Assembly: GCA_032718475.1 (NCBI GenBank)
Contig: JAUCBJ010004899.1
Location: 23,155-87,154 of the forward strand
Reading direction: 5' to 3'
Length of the DNA: 64,000 bases
Source: Nemertoderma westbladi
Lineage: Eukaryota > Xenacoelomorpha > Nemertodermatida > Nemertodermatidae
Under the pieces are notes generated by a model, which did not search any database, was not told where the DNA came from, and saw only the letters and a program-made list of their open reading frames with translations. The number at the start of each line of letters is the position of its first letter. Position 1 is the stretch's first letter. Position numbers and translations under genes: made by a program. Below are positions 1 through 10,055 of this stretch, piece by piece.

Positions 1-524
1 GGGGGGGGGGGGGGGTTCCGTGTCATCAGAAAATTACACTATATTTTATGGACAGGACATGCAGACATGGTGTATATATTATAACGAACCTGCCTATTAA
101 TAGGTCAGGGTAGTTCTTGTCAAGAGTTGAGCCGTTCAAAAACACGATGTGGTTGTGTGTGTGTGTATGTATAAACCATCCAATATCTCAAAAACTAAAG
201 CAGGTACGCAAAAATTTTAATAACAAACTCTACATAAATTTTGGTTGCGCACAAGACTATATTTTTTGTGGCGTTTCGATCACGGGGTCACTGAAAAATA
301 GGGGTTTTGAAAATTTAAAGTCGAATTTCACCGATTTCAAATCGTCGAGTTTGCACCAACTTTTTTAATTGAGATATTCAGTCATCTGAGCAACATATGT
401 GAGCCTCAGAATCTTTTCAAATATCGCCAATCTCGCACAGAACGTCGCCAAAACTTGTTATTCCAGCAAAAATCGTACTAATTCGTCTAAAAGAGTGAAT
501 TATTGGTTGCAGAATAATATGATT
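1..524. other. Intergenic, no gene seen
   Basis: The window opens with a run of 15 G. The rest is AT-rich with a short TG microsatellite near 150-170. The small open frames here show no protein-like composition, and I see no gene. Confidence 0.6.
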
Positions 525-968
525 CAACTAGAAAAGCCAGCAAGCTGGCTATAAGTAGAGCGTCCATAGACAAACGTAGTGTTAGTTGGGTCCCTCCTCA
601 TTCATTATCATCAACCTATAAAACATTTGAACGGCCTAGTGCTTACAATGATAGTCCCATCCCATGATTCACTGGGAAGAGCTATTCAGCAGGCGGGGTA
701 ATAATACATTATACAAACTAACAGTTGATATTGGATTACTGTCTGGGATAGAGTGAGATAGTAATACATTTAGTAAGTAATATACTTCTCTGCAGTTTGG
801 GCTATCCATTCAATAAATAGTAGTAGCTTACTAGGCCCTCATGAGTACCAGCAGCTGGTGTTTCTATCGTTGAGTTGATGGCAATTTTCGTATCTTCATT
901 TTCGCTCACTCAGGGTACTGGTTTGAGGGGCAGGTTCGTTTAAAGCCAGCTTGCTGGCTTTCTAGTTG
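525..968. mobile_element. Short inverted-repeat element (MITE-like)
   Basis: Inverted ends begin CAACTAGAAA and continue into GCCAGCAAGCTGGCT, itself a palindrome (525-550 and 942-968). The arms are about 26 bp and nearly identical. No clear target duplication was found. The interior (about 655-915) is repeated in the opposite orientation at 47720-47985, so this is a dispersed family. No coding capacity is seen; it is probably nonautonomous. Confidence 0.65.
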
Positions 969-1299
969 TATAAAGTTTATATAAGTATTTATCAGTTTAT
1001 GTGAGTTTATTTATCTTGAACAGATGTAGGTTATACCTGTATACCTCTATGCAAATGATACACTGTTGCATGCAATACTGCATGCAATAACTGAATAAGC
1101 AGATATCTGATCAGCTGACAGGCTGACGGGAGTCAGCTGATCACTGGATCATTGATCACTACAATCATTTCCTCCCTGGCAGGCTGGTATTTATATTTTC
1201 TTTTAATTTGCCTGAAAGTTTACAGATATACATCAGTCTGTCAGTAGTCAGTATCAGTACTGCAGTACATTGTGCATTACATACACCTGTACACCCAGA

Positions 1300-2202
1300 C
1301 CAGGTTGGAATTCATGCATGAGCGCGCAGGTACGCTTTGTTGTTTTGAAATCACCGCGCACCTGAAATTGGCTCGTCGCGCACCTCATCATATGTCATAA
1401 TCTAAACAAAATCGCGCAGCTCATGCTGTCATGTCATGCATATCTCAAAAAATCGCACAGTTCATAAGAACAATTTTACATTCCTATTTTACAAGTTTGA
1501 GCGTTTTAAGCTTATCTTTACGTCTGTCTGTCTGTACGTTGAATCTAGGCTTACATAATAAATGTAATTTTTGCAACATCAAAATTGTTAATATTAAAAA
1601 ATATTTTTTTAATCCACTACTATGGTGGCCCATCGGGCTCACTGCTTTTATAACAGAAAATATTATTTTAGATTACAAACAAAACATGTACCGGTAATTT
1701 CAAAAAAACGAATATTGAAATAGGTACCAGTCTGCCAATAATACTTTGTATAGGCCTACCTAACAATTAGGCTTAAACATACAGTTGGCTTATAATTAAG
1801 TCATACTTATAATACATTGTTACTTTCTGACTTTACCTGTTTACTAACGTAACATCGGCATAGCATAGACCTAATAACAATACAACAATAGAGTACTGTA
1901 GTTAAAATAAATAGACAAATTCAGCTCCGGTTGCCGGTATTACAGTATTATGGTGAAGTGATTTGACTGTTTGAAGAATTGGAAATGAGAAACTAATGCG
2001 AGCGCAGCGAGCGAAATTTTTTTGTGTATTTTCGTGATTTCAATTAATTTGTGGTGCGCATCAGAGGCAGAGCTGCGCGCTGAGGCGCAACGCGCACCTG
2101 TCTCACACCCGAACGCGCACCTGTCTCACCCAAACGCGCATCTGGTTTGCGGTCATTCGCGCAGGTACGCGTCCGAGTTTTGCAGCATGAATTCCAACCT
2201 GG
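1300..2202. mobile_element. Nonautonomous DNA element with 18-bp inverted ends and 8-bp target duplication
   Basis: The ends carry a perfect 18-bp inverted repeat, CCAGGTTGGAATTCATGC at 1300-1317 and its complement at 2185-2202. They are flanked by a perfect 8-bp direct repeat CACCCAGA (1292-1299 and 2203-2210), a length typical of hAT-type integration. Inside both ends are several GCGCACCTG/CAGGTGCGC-like motifs (1325-1430 and 2055-2170), probable subterminal repeats. No transposase is seen. The superfamily is inferred from duplication length only. Confidence 0.8.
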
Positions 2203-2699
2203 CACCCAGACACCAGTCAGCCAGTACCTGAGTACACCTGCACACAACACCCTGACTGCCTGACACGAGCAGGAGCAACGATGATACCCCACCCAGGCTC
2301 AGAGGCTGCCAGGAGTCTGGCGTCTGGCGTCTGGGAGTGGGAGTGGTATTTCTGTATTTTTAATAGTACTGTCTGACTGTAGTATGTAGTATTTGTTGAA
2401 AATTGTGCGGTTGTGTTGTCTGGTTGTGTGTGTTGAAAATTGTATGTGTTGTGTAAGCTGGTAAGCCTATCTTCTGATCTTATGGAATAAATTATATGAA
2501 GGCCTATCAGCCGGAGGTCGGCACCGGACGCCGGACAGCCGGAGGACAGCTGATGACGCTGATGTATCGTACTACTGTACTATCAACTATTGTAAGTTCT
2601 AAGTAGTGCTGTAGTGCAGTAGTGCCTTGTACCTTGCCTAAGCCTAACAGAAACAGCCTAAGTACTAAGGTGTAACGTTAACGTAACAGGCTAACAACA

Positions 2700-4210
2700 A
2701 CGGGTGCTTAGATCGTGGCTTTTCCAGTTAACATTATTCAATTTTGTATAAAACAAGTGATGTGGTTGGAGAAACCTGCTAGGGGCTTCTACTACTGTAC
2801 TAAGCATCAACCAATCACGTTAATCCTGTTTAACACAGATGCAGAGTCAATGAGAATGGAATATTGCTAACTACAAAAAGTTCAGGTTACCATTATTCCA
2901 ACTGTCCAAAGTAATCAGATATTACAGTAGGCCTAAATAAGCTGCTAGTGTTAGTTAGTTAGTAATCGAGTAAGCCATATAATATTATATACTACAATCT
3001 GACAATACCAGGCATAATAAATGCAAGAAAAATAAAAAATACCGTAGTATAAGTGGATTAGTTTAATCACAATGATGTCAGGATGTACTGTAAATGAAAT
3101 ATTTATAGTTAAGTCTGGTTTAGTAATAAACATACTGTACTTATACATACAATATCTCATTGAAGTAGTAATATTCAATGTGGTCAAAATGCAGGTCTCA
3201 CATATCAGTTCATCACCCCGAAACTCGTGTTGCGTTTTATTTCACACAACTTTTAAGATACCAACCACTTCGTGCAAACGGGGTGTATGTAAATGCTACG
3301 CCGTAACGCCGACAACCAACGCCGACAACCATTATTAAAGCTAATTAATGTTATTTATTCATTGGGGGGAAGGAACAGGTTACAGGTGGATCCGGTGGAA
3401 GGTTAGTCTAACCAAAACAATAAACGACAGTTACGAACTCAGTTACATTTTCATATTTGCTGTTGTCGGCAGTGGTTGCCGGTTGTCGGCGTAGTGTTTA
3501 CACCCGTGCAAACGCCAGAACGCTACATCTTATACATTCAATTGGTCCAAGGTCTGTCTGTAGCATTCCCGACACGGGGAGTAGCAAATAGAACAGTGCT
3601 GGGAGGCTGGACAGCGTGGAAATGGTTTAGTTTCGCTGTCGGTTCTCCTTTTATCAATTTTTTGTTTGTGTCTCGATAATGCAGAGGTTGATGTGTATTT
3701 ACAATATGTGTATTTCTTATCGCATAAATTACATTCCACTACGTTTTTAATCGTATCATTACTGCTCCCATGTAACTACCATGAGAAAGAATAAGGCCCC
3801 TTTAAGGCTCTTAACGTATTGAATTAACAAAACCTGCTACTGTTAGTATTATGTACCTGTAGTCAGGTAGTCGGTATTGGCTTTGGCTATTATTACTGTT
3901 GCTTCAATTCTTAATAATTTGATTTGCTGTACCTCTGTTCTGCCTGACGCCTGACTGCTTTCGGTATAACTTGTATAATAAAACAGACAAGGCTGCAAGG
4001 GGAGGGTCATAATAATGAATACAGATCCTGTGATATGGAATAATGGTAACCTGAACTTTTTCATGTTAGCAATATTCAATTCTCATTGACTCTGTGTTAA
4101 ACAGGATTAACGTGATTGGTTGCTGCTTTAGCAGCTTTCTCCAACCACATTACTTGTTTTATACAAAATGGAATAATGTTAACTGGAAAAGCCACGATCT
4201 AAGCACCAGT
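2700..4210. mobile_element. Long-arm inverted-repeat element with 9-bp target duplication (Mutator-like?)
   Basis: Arms of about 190-200 bp (2700-2900 and 4030-4210) are inverted copies of each other with few differences and small indels. The outer ends share GGTGCTTAGATCGTGGC. The element is flanked by a perfect 9-bp direct repeat CTAACAACA (2691-2699 and 4211-4219). Long arms plus a 9-bp duplication fit Mutator/MULE-type elements. A second inner inverted repeat holds the motif ACGCCGACAACC (about 3295-3335 and 3465-3500). No transposase frame is recognised. Confidence 0.8.
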
Positions 4211-4427
4211 CTAACAACAGGCATACAGGTACAACAGTACAACAGGTACAGGGTAAGCGCAAGCGGTGGCCTGTAATGTAATGTAGGTCTATCAGTATAT
4301 TGCTATAGGGCCTATTGTCTTTTGTGTTAGGCATGTTTTAATGTTGTTGTCTGTTCTGCTGTTTGCTGTGTTGTCAGGTTGTAGGCCTGGCCTATTTATT
4401 AGGGGCCTACTGTATTAATGATTCGGG

Positions 4428-5324
4428 ATGGCTGCTGTAGACCCGGCAACACTACAAATAGGGCTGCTTATATTTGCTGCTCTGGTTGGTGTTATTATTT
4501 ACGTCGTTAGTAAACTTAGGGAGTTTGGGAATCAGGAAGATAAAGGCCATGTAGCGGAGGTGGGGGTCCCTGCGAGGCAGGTCGGAGGTCCGGCGGAGCG
4601 AATCGGAGGCGGAATCCGTCGACGCGGTGGAGCGCGATCAGCCCAGTCGCGGATCGCGGCCGCCAGAGAACGTGCGGGTCGCAATAGCGAATCGGGAGAA
4701 TCCGGAGAGGAGTGGGAACGGGAAGAAACACCGTTACTCGATCGTAAGATCGGCACCAAAAAACTACGGAAGTTGGAGATGAAAGCGGCCGCAGCGGAAG
4801 CGAGAGTCGCCTTGGAGGAGGAGCGTGAAGAACGGAAGCAGAGGAGTAAACTACTGGAAGAGAAACAGAAGGAGCGGGAGGAAGCGGAGGCGAGAGAGGA
4901 GGAGTCTAGGTTGAAGGAAGAAAAACGTTTGAGGGAAGAAAAGGAGCTGCAGGAATATAACGAGTATTTGGCGTTAAAGGAGACTTTTACTCTGGAAGAC
5001 GAAGGTTTTTCTAAGACAGAAGACGATGATGATAACAAACTAGAACAGTTCATAACTTATATAAAGAAGACCAAAGTCGTTCTGATGGAGGATCTGGCCG
5101 CTGAATTCGGTTTAAAGACTCAGGAGACAATCGATCGCGTTCGATCGCTAATGGAATCGGAGCAACTATCCGGGGTTATAGACGACCGAGGGAAGTTTAT
5201 TTATATATCGAAAGAGGAACTTCTTAAGGTCGCCAAGTTTATTCGTCAGAGAGGACGAGTTTCTCTTTCCGAACTGGTAGAACAAAGTAATCGGTTGATC
5301 AATCTAACTCCTGAGATTGTTTGA
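4428..5324 (+). CDS. DDRGK1: DDRGK domain-containing protein 1 (UFMylation ER adaptor)
   Basis: A single 298-aa open frame. DDRGK1 (UFBP1) is the ER-membrane adaptor that recruits the UFM1 ligase UFL1, acting in ER-phagy and ribosome UFMylation. Residues about 8-28 form one N-terminal membrane anchor. Residues about 105-190 are a charged Glu/Lys/Arg coiled coil. The C-terminal third is a winged-helix/PCI-like domain with the signature DDRGK at residues 252-256. The length is close to the usual 310 or so residues, so the frame looks complete with this first ATG. It has no introns, whereas vertebrate orthologues have several. EDEM2, another ER quality-control gene, follows on the same strand. 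Confidence 0.95.
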   Translation: MAAVDPATLQIGLLIFAALVGVIIYVVSKLREFGNQEDKGHVAEVGVPARQVGGPAERIGGGIRRRGGARSAQSRIAAARERAGRNSESGESGEEWEREETPLLDRKIGTKKLRKLEMKAAAAEARVALEEEREERKQRSKLLEEKQKEREEAEAREEESRLKEEKRLREEKELQEYNEYLALKETFTLEDEGFSKTEDDDDNKLEQFITYIKKTKVVLMEDLAAEFGLKTQETIDRVRSLMESEQLSGVIDDRGKFIYISKEELLKVAKFIRQRGRVSLSELVEQSNRLINLTPEIV

Positions 5325-7039
5325 GGCTAAGGATTCAACGTTATTTATTTATATGTTAATTGTTTATTTGTGGGTAGGAATGAGTAAAGAAATACATCCC
5401 TTGTTTTACGCACTATACATAAACTAAACACTTTAACTTACAATTTCATTTTACTTTGTAACTTTTTTTTAAATATATTATCTTAACTCCAACTTGGCGA
5501 GTTTCTGTTCTTTATGGAGGTAATTTTTGGCAAATTCATTCCCTGGGATGTGATATTCTTCAAGAATCACATCCCTACCTCCCCTGCTTAGTCTCCATTC
5601 ACAATATTGAATTACGCTCGCGGCAGTGAGCATGCTTACAGTCGTACGTTGTGATCACGCTTGTTCCAGGATTGTCGCAACTCACATGCAGTAGTGAGCA
5701 CACCACGCTCGCAGCCATGATCTCACCATGCTCGGTCGCTTCTCGCTCGCAACAATAATCACGTTCGCAGACAGCACCAAGCACGTTAGCAGACAATGGC
5801 CCACAATTGGAACGAACCCCCCCCCCCCCCCCCCCCATTACATTAATTATCGTCCAGAAACATTTATTTCACCTCAAAAATGGGGTGGTTTGGTTTTTTT
5901 ATTTAGGGGGTGTAATAATTATGTGACGGAATCCACTGGAGTTGACAGTGGTGATCCGACCGGTGTGTGGATTGTACGCGTCGTCGCGTCCGTGGGCTGC
6001 TGGGCTAACGCTGGATATATATAGGCCGAAGGCCGTTAGGAAAACGACAGAGTTAAATTGTCAGTATTAATAATCACAGTAATTGATAACAGCACAGTCT
6101 GAATATAATAATATGCAATACAACGGTCAGTAACGACGACGACGGTCAAAACTATTCCGGTCTCACAACTGTAAGGAAATCAACTAAACTAATAATCAGT
6201 AATCACAACGGTTATATCATTGACACATATTACATTAGCCCTACACTACAGGGCGGCCTTAATATCCAATAGATGTGCTCTTGTCCTCCCCAATGTGCTT
6301 TCCCGCCCACTATTGGCTTAACCTGATTAATTCTCACCTCGCCACTCCCTGTTGGCGTTGTCCCTTGGTGCTAGCCTTACTAGCTTGTTTGTCCCTCTGA
6401 GGTGGTTTGACCTCTCACCTCTCTCTGTGGCTTACGGCGTGTATCGCCCCAGTTGGTTATGAGGTGAGATTATTATTGGTAATCTCACATCGCCAACTAT
6501 ATTGGTAAAATGCCACTAACCCCATTTTCGGTGGGTAATAAACGGAATTGAATCCGCTTACAAATTCACAAATTGAATTTCCTATTTCAGGGCAAGATCA
6601 ATTGCAAATTGCAAGAAGTGTTATTTTATTCTCCCCCCTAGTGATTGGCTGGAATTAGAATTTGATAATTACGTTGTGTTACATTGACACCCCCCCCACC
6701 CCCCCCCCCCCCCCCCCCCTAGCGATGCATTGTCCTGAGGCTGAGGCAGATTAGGAGGGTCCCCTATTTGACACTAATGCCGTAGTAAGTACCGGTATAA
6801 TATAAGAAGTGAGACTTCCTTGGATTTAAAATGTAAATTTTACATTTTATATCCAAAGTTATAAGTAGTTATTTTTCTATTGAAAGAACTATTTCAGATA
6901 CAAGAGTAATCTAATACTACTGGGCTGGTGTTGTCTATATTGTGTAATGCTCATGGTCAATGCAGTTCTTTGTTACCTACAGAAATAATGTAGTAGTAAT
7001 AATTGTTAGGCTAGTTACTGTCATACGATACGACCCATC
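5325..7039. other. Intergenic between DDRGK1 and EDEM2
   Basis: No gene is seen. The stretch holds an 18-base poly-C tract (about 5819-5836), a second interrupted C tract (about 6689-6720), and a moderately GC-rich 5940-6560 section that resembles no known gene. The EDEM2 promoter presumably lies in the last few hundred bases. Confidence 0.5.
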
Positions 7040-9049
7040 ATGGTAGCGTCGACAACTCTTCTAAGGATATCAATTATAGCTGTTTGTTTTACATTTTCCG
7101 CTTCATCAGTTAACGTAAAGGAATTAAAGCGACTGCGACGGCGCGCGAGAGCTTTATTCTACCGTGGGTACAACGCGTACTTACAACACGGGTACCCACG
7201 GGACGAACTGCAACCGCTGAGTTGCGACGGGGTAGACACCTGGGGCGGGTACAGTCTCACCCTAATCGACGCGTTGGACACGCTACTAGTACTGGGTAAC
7301 GCCACGGAGTTCGCCCGAGTAGCTCGAATGCTGATCAGAGATCTGGACTTTGATCGGGACATAAACGTGTCGGTATTCGAGACGAACATCCGTGTGGTCG
7401 GCGGTCTACTATCGGCGCATCTCCTGTCCCACAGGTCGGGGTTGCATCTATCCGCTGATTGGCCCTGCTCCGGGCCGTTGTTGACACTCGCCGTGGACGT
7501 TGCTAGACGACTACTTCCCGCCTTTGCGACCCCCACTGGGATGCCTTTCGGTACAGTGAACCTTAAACGCGGTGTACCCGTTAGAGAAACACCGGTTACC
7601 TGCACCGCCGGTGTAGGTACCTTTATCGTGGAGTTCGCTACTCTATCTCGGCTAACCGGAGACCCGATATTTGAAAGAACCGCGTTAAAAGCCTTAGATT
7701 CTTTATGGGAGGCGCGTAGCCCAAAGGATTTAGTCGGAAACCACATCAACGTTAAGACGGCGGGTTGGACGGCTTTGGAGTCCGGGATAGGGGCCGGAAT
7801 CGACTCGTATTACGAGTATCTCGTGAAGGGATCAGTGCTAACCGGAAACCGAACTCTGTACGATATGTTCCTCGTCTACAACTCCTCCATCCACGCCCAT
7901 CTCAAACACGGCGACTGGTACGTCTGGGCCAACATGAACACTGGAGCCAAAACCCGCGCGGTCTTCCAGTCGCTCGAGGCTTTCTGGCCGGGTCTGCAGG
8001 CCTCTGTAGGCGACGTGTCTGCAGCACGACGGACTCTCCAACGGTTCCACAGTGTTTGGAGCCGCTACGGGGGTCTCCCGGAGTTCTACGATATATTCGC
8101 TGGCCGCCCAACAGCAGGCAGGGAGACCTACCCACTGAGACCCGAGCTGATTGAATCCATGCTGTGGGTCTACCGCGCCACTAAAGACTCAGCTATTATC
8201 GACATGGGTCGCGATGTTCTAACGGCTTTGGAACGAACCGCCACTGCGGATTGCGGATTCGCAACCATTAAGGACGTCCGTTTCCACTCGCTATCCAACC
8301 GAATGGAGTCATTCTTCCTCGCCGAGACCACCAAGTACCTCTACCTGCTGTTCGACCCCGATAACTTCCTCCTAAACAACGGCGACTCATCGACCGTGGT
8401 CCCGACTCCTCGGGGCGACTGCATCGTCGATTCGGGGTTCTACGTCTTCAACACAGAAGCGCATCCGATAGACGGCGGCGCGTTGAGTTGCTGCTCCAAG
8501 GAGACCGACGTCGGAGTCGCAAAGGAATTCGATTTCCAGCCGATCGTCGCTAAATACTTCAAGGAAGCCGCTGAACGAGTTACTGAGGCGGAACCCCCGC
8601 GTTCGAATTCGTTTAAAGTGACCCCTGGTTGCCAGGAGTTACAGCGTCGACTCCTTTCCGGGGGTTCGTACTCGGAAGTGTCGGACGACGACGGACAACC
8701 TGTCGCTGTCGGTGTCGTCTTTAGTGACGTCACAGAGGGCGATTATTCCGAGGAGTTTGTTATCGACGGTATAGTTGACTGTCTCACAGAAACTGCCGTC
8801 AAAAAGTTGGTTGGAACTGATGGTGAAGCTATTGTTGAACTTCTAGAAGCGGAGAAGGAGAAACATCGTGTATCTAAAACCTACAAACTCACTGCGTTGC
8901 ATCAGTTGGCTACTAAGAGTAAGGACCCTAGAGTTTATGCACACGATTGCCAAGGTGATTGTAGAAATAGTCTACCGTATTCTCCTTTGACATGCCCCAG
9001 ACAGACCACGGAATCTAGACTTTATTCCATAACTTTCCGAAATCCTTAA
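7040..9049 (+). CDS. EDEM2: ER degradation-enhancing alpha-mannosidase-like protein 2
   Basis: A single 669-aa frame of the glycosyl hydrolase 47 family. EDEM2 starts mannose trimming of misfolded N-glycoproteins in the ER lumen and commits them to ER-associated degradation. Residues 1-23 are a hydrophobic signal peptide. The GH47 barrel runs from about 28 to 490, with family blocks DALDTLLVLGN (from residue 77), GAGIDSYYEYL, LRPELIESMLW, NRMESFFLAET (about residue 420) and FNTEAHP. Human EDEM2 has 578 residues; the extra length here is C-terminal (about 500-669), acidic and poorly conserved. No C-terminal membrane segment is seen. The gene is intronless and its GC content is well above that of the flanks. 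Confidence 0.95.
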   Translation: MVASTTLLRISIIAVCFTFSASSVNVKELKRLRRRARALFYRGYNAYLQHGYPRDELQPLSCDGVDTWGGYSLTLIDALDTLLVLGNATEFARVARMLIRDLDFDRDINVSVFETNIRVVGGLLSAHLLSHRSGLHLSADWPCSGPLLTLAVDVARRLLPAFATPTGMPFGTVNLKRGVPVRETPVTCTAGVGTFIVEFATLSRLTGDPIFERTALKALDSLWEARSPKDLVGNHINVKTAGWTALESGIGAGIDSYYEYLVKGSVLTGNRTLYDMFLVYNSSIHAHLKHGDWYVWANMNTGAKTRAVFQSLEAFWPGLQASVGDVSAARRTLQRFHSVWSRYGGLPEFYDIFAGRPTAGRETYPLRPELIESMLWVYRATKDSAIIDMGRDVLTALERTATADCGFATIKDVRFHSLSNRMESFFLAETTKYLYLLFDPDNFLLNNGDSSTVVPTPRGDCIVDSGFYVFNTEAHPIDGGALSCCSKETDVGVAKEFDFQPIVAKYFKEAAERVTEAEPPRSNSFKVTPGCQELQRRLLSGGSYSEVSDDDGQPVAVGVVFSDVTEGDYSEEFVIDGIVDCLTETAVKKLVGTDGEAIVELLEAEKEKHRVSKTYKLTALHQLATKSKDPRVYAHDCQGDCRNSLPYSPLTCPRQTTESRLYSITFRNP

Positions 9050-9217
9050 TTTGTTGCCTTAATTATAGGTCGACCGGATATTGTCTGATATCCGGCTTGC
9101 GGACTGCATATATTATATTTGCCGTATATTTTATGTTATTTTTGAGATTTTTTTTTATATACAAATTAGCGGAATACGAAATTTTACATAATTTTTAACC
9201 TTTTAGAAAAAGTTAAA

Positions 9218-9223
9218 AATAAA
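9218..9223 (+). terminator. Candidate polyadenylation signal AATAAA of EDEM2
   Basis: A canonical AATAAA about 170 bp after the EDEM2 stop codon, in AT-rich DNA. Function is inferred from position only. Confidence 0.4.
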
Positions 9224-10055
9224 ATATCCAAGCTCCAAAACATCCACCATATTATTGACTCTCTCAATTTCATGTTTCTTTCCTTATCAACATCGCTTCT
9301 ACAAAGTCAACAATGTTACAAAAACAAACTTTAGTCAATGACTATCGATTTACGGGACTTTGCGCATAGTTACCCATTTAGTTTCCAAAGCAACGGAAAT
9401 TTGTATAATATTTTAATAGGTTTTATTATAATTTGACAGGTACAATAGAGGAAGCTTATTCGGCCTCGACGGGTCAGTGTTTATTTTATTACTTTCCCAT
9501 TGAATCACAGCTTATTGCAAAATTAATTAAACCGTTCTAGAACATTACTATTTCGAACCTTATTCCTCCCTACTCTACCTTTTGTCCGGTTTTTATTATA
9601 CCAATTTCTTTATAATTTAATATTGCAATAAATATGTTTCAGTACTATTTTTGGATCATGAGATTTGTGTTATATTTACCCGTAGTTACTTACAAAAGAC
9701 TTTTGGCCACTTTTGTCACAATTTGTTCGCTAAACCACTCCACAATAATGTTTAATATCCGGCCGCGATATCCGGTTAAAACCTGCCGGATATCCGATCC
9801 GGGAGAGAATATCAAAAAGTGCTACCTAGTTATATAACATTCTGTGGTAAATCAATTGTGCAATTATTTATGTTTAGGTAATTGTGGTGTATTTTCTTTA
9901 ATAAATTATTTATTTTGTTTAAATTTAATGTTTTGAATGGGAGAGAATCTTTTAGGCTCATTAAGCCAAGAAATGCCTGTTCACCACCATGGGTAATCTT
10001 CCACAGTAAACACTTCCACTCTGTTCTCTAAACGAATGCCTGTTCACCACCATGG
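9224..10055. other. Intergenic with ATATCCGG motifs and a short duplication
   Basis: No gene is seen. ATATCCGG or its complement recurs near 9075-9095 and 9757-9795, which may mark the ends of a degenerate inverted-repeat element. At about 9970-10070 a 50-70-bp segment (GCCTGTTCACCACCATGGGT) is duplicated in tandem. It is the site where the following LINE landed. Confidence 0.4.

Noticed and set aside
117-368. 83-codon plus-strand frame near the window start
   Set aside because: Low-complexity AT-rich translation with a TG microsatellite; no domain and no supporting context.
7159-7749. 196-codon minus-strand frame inside EDEM2
   Set aside because: Antisense shadow of a GC-rich coding region; the plus strand carries the conserved GH47 blocks.
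9067-9805. Inverted-repeat element from repeated ATATCCGG motifs
   Set aside because: Motif copies are short, palindromic and irregular; no matching ends or target duplication could be defined.
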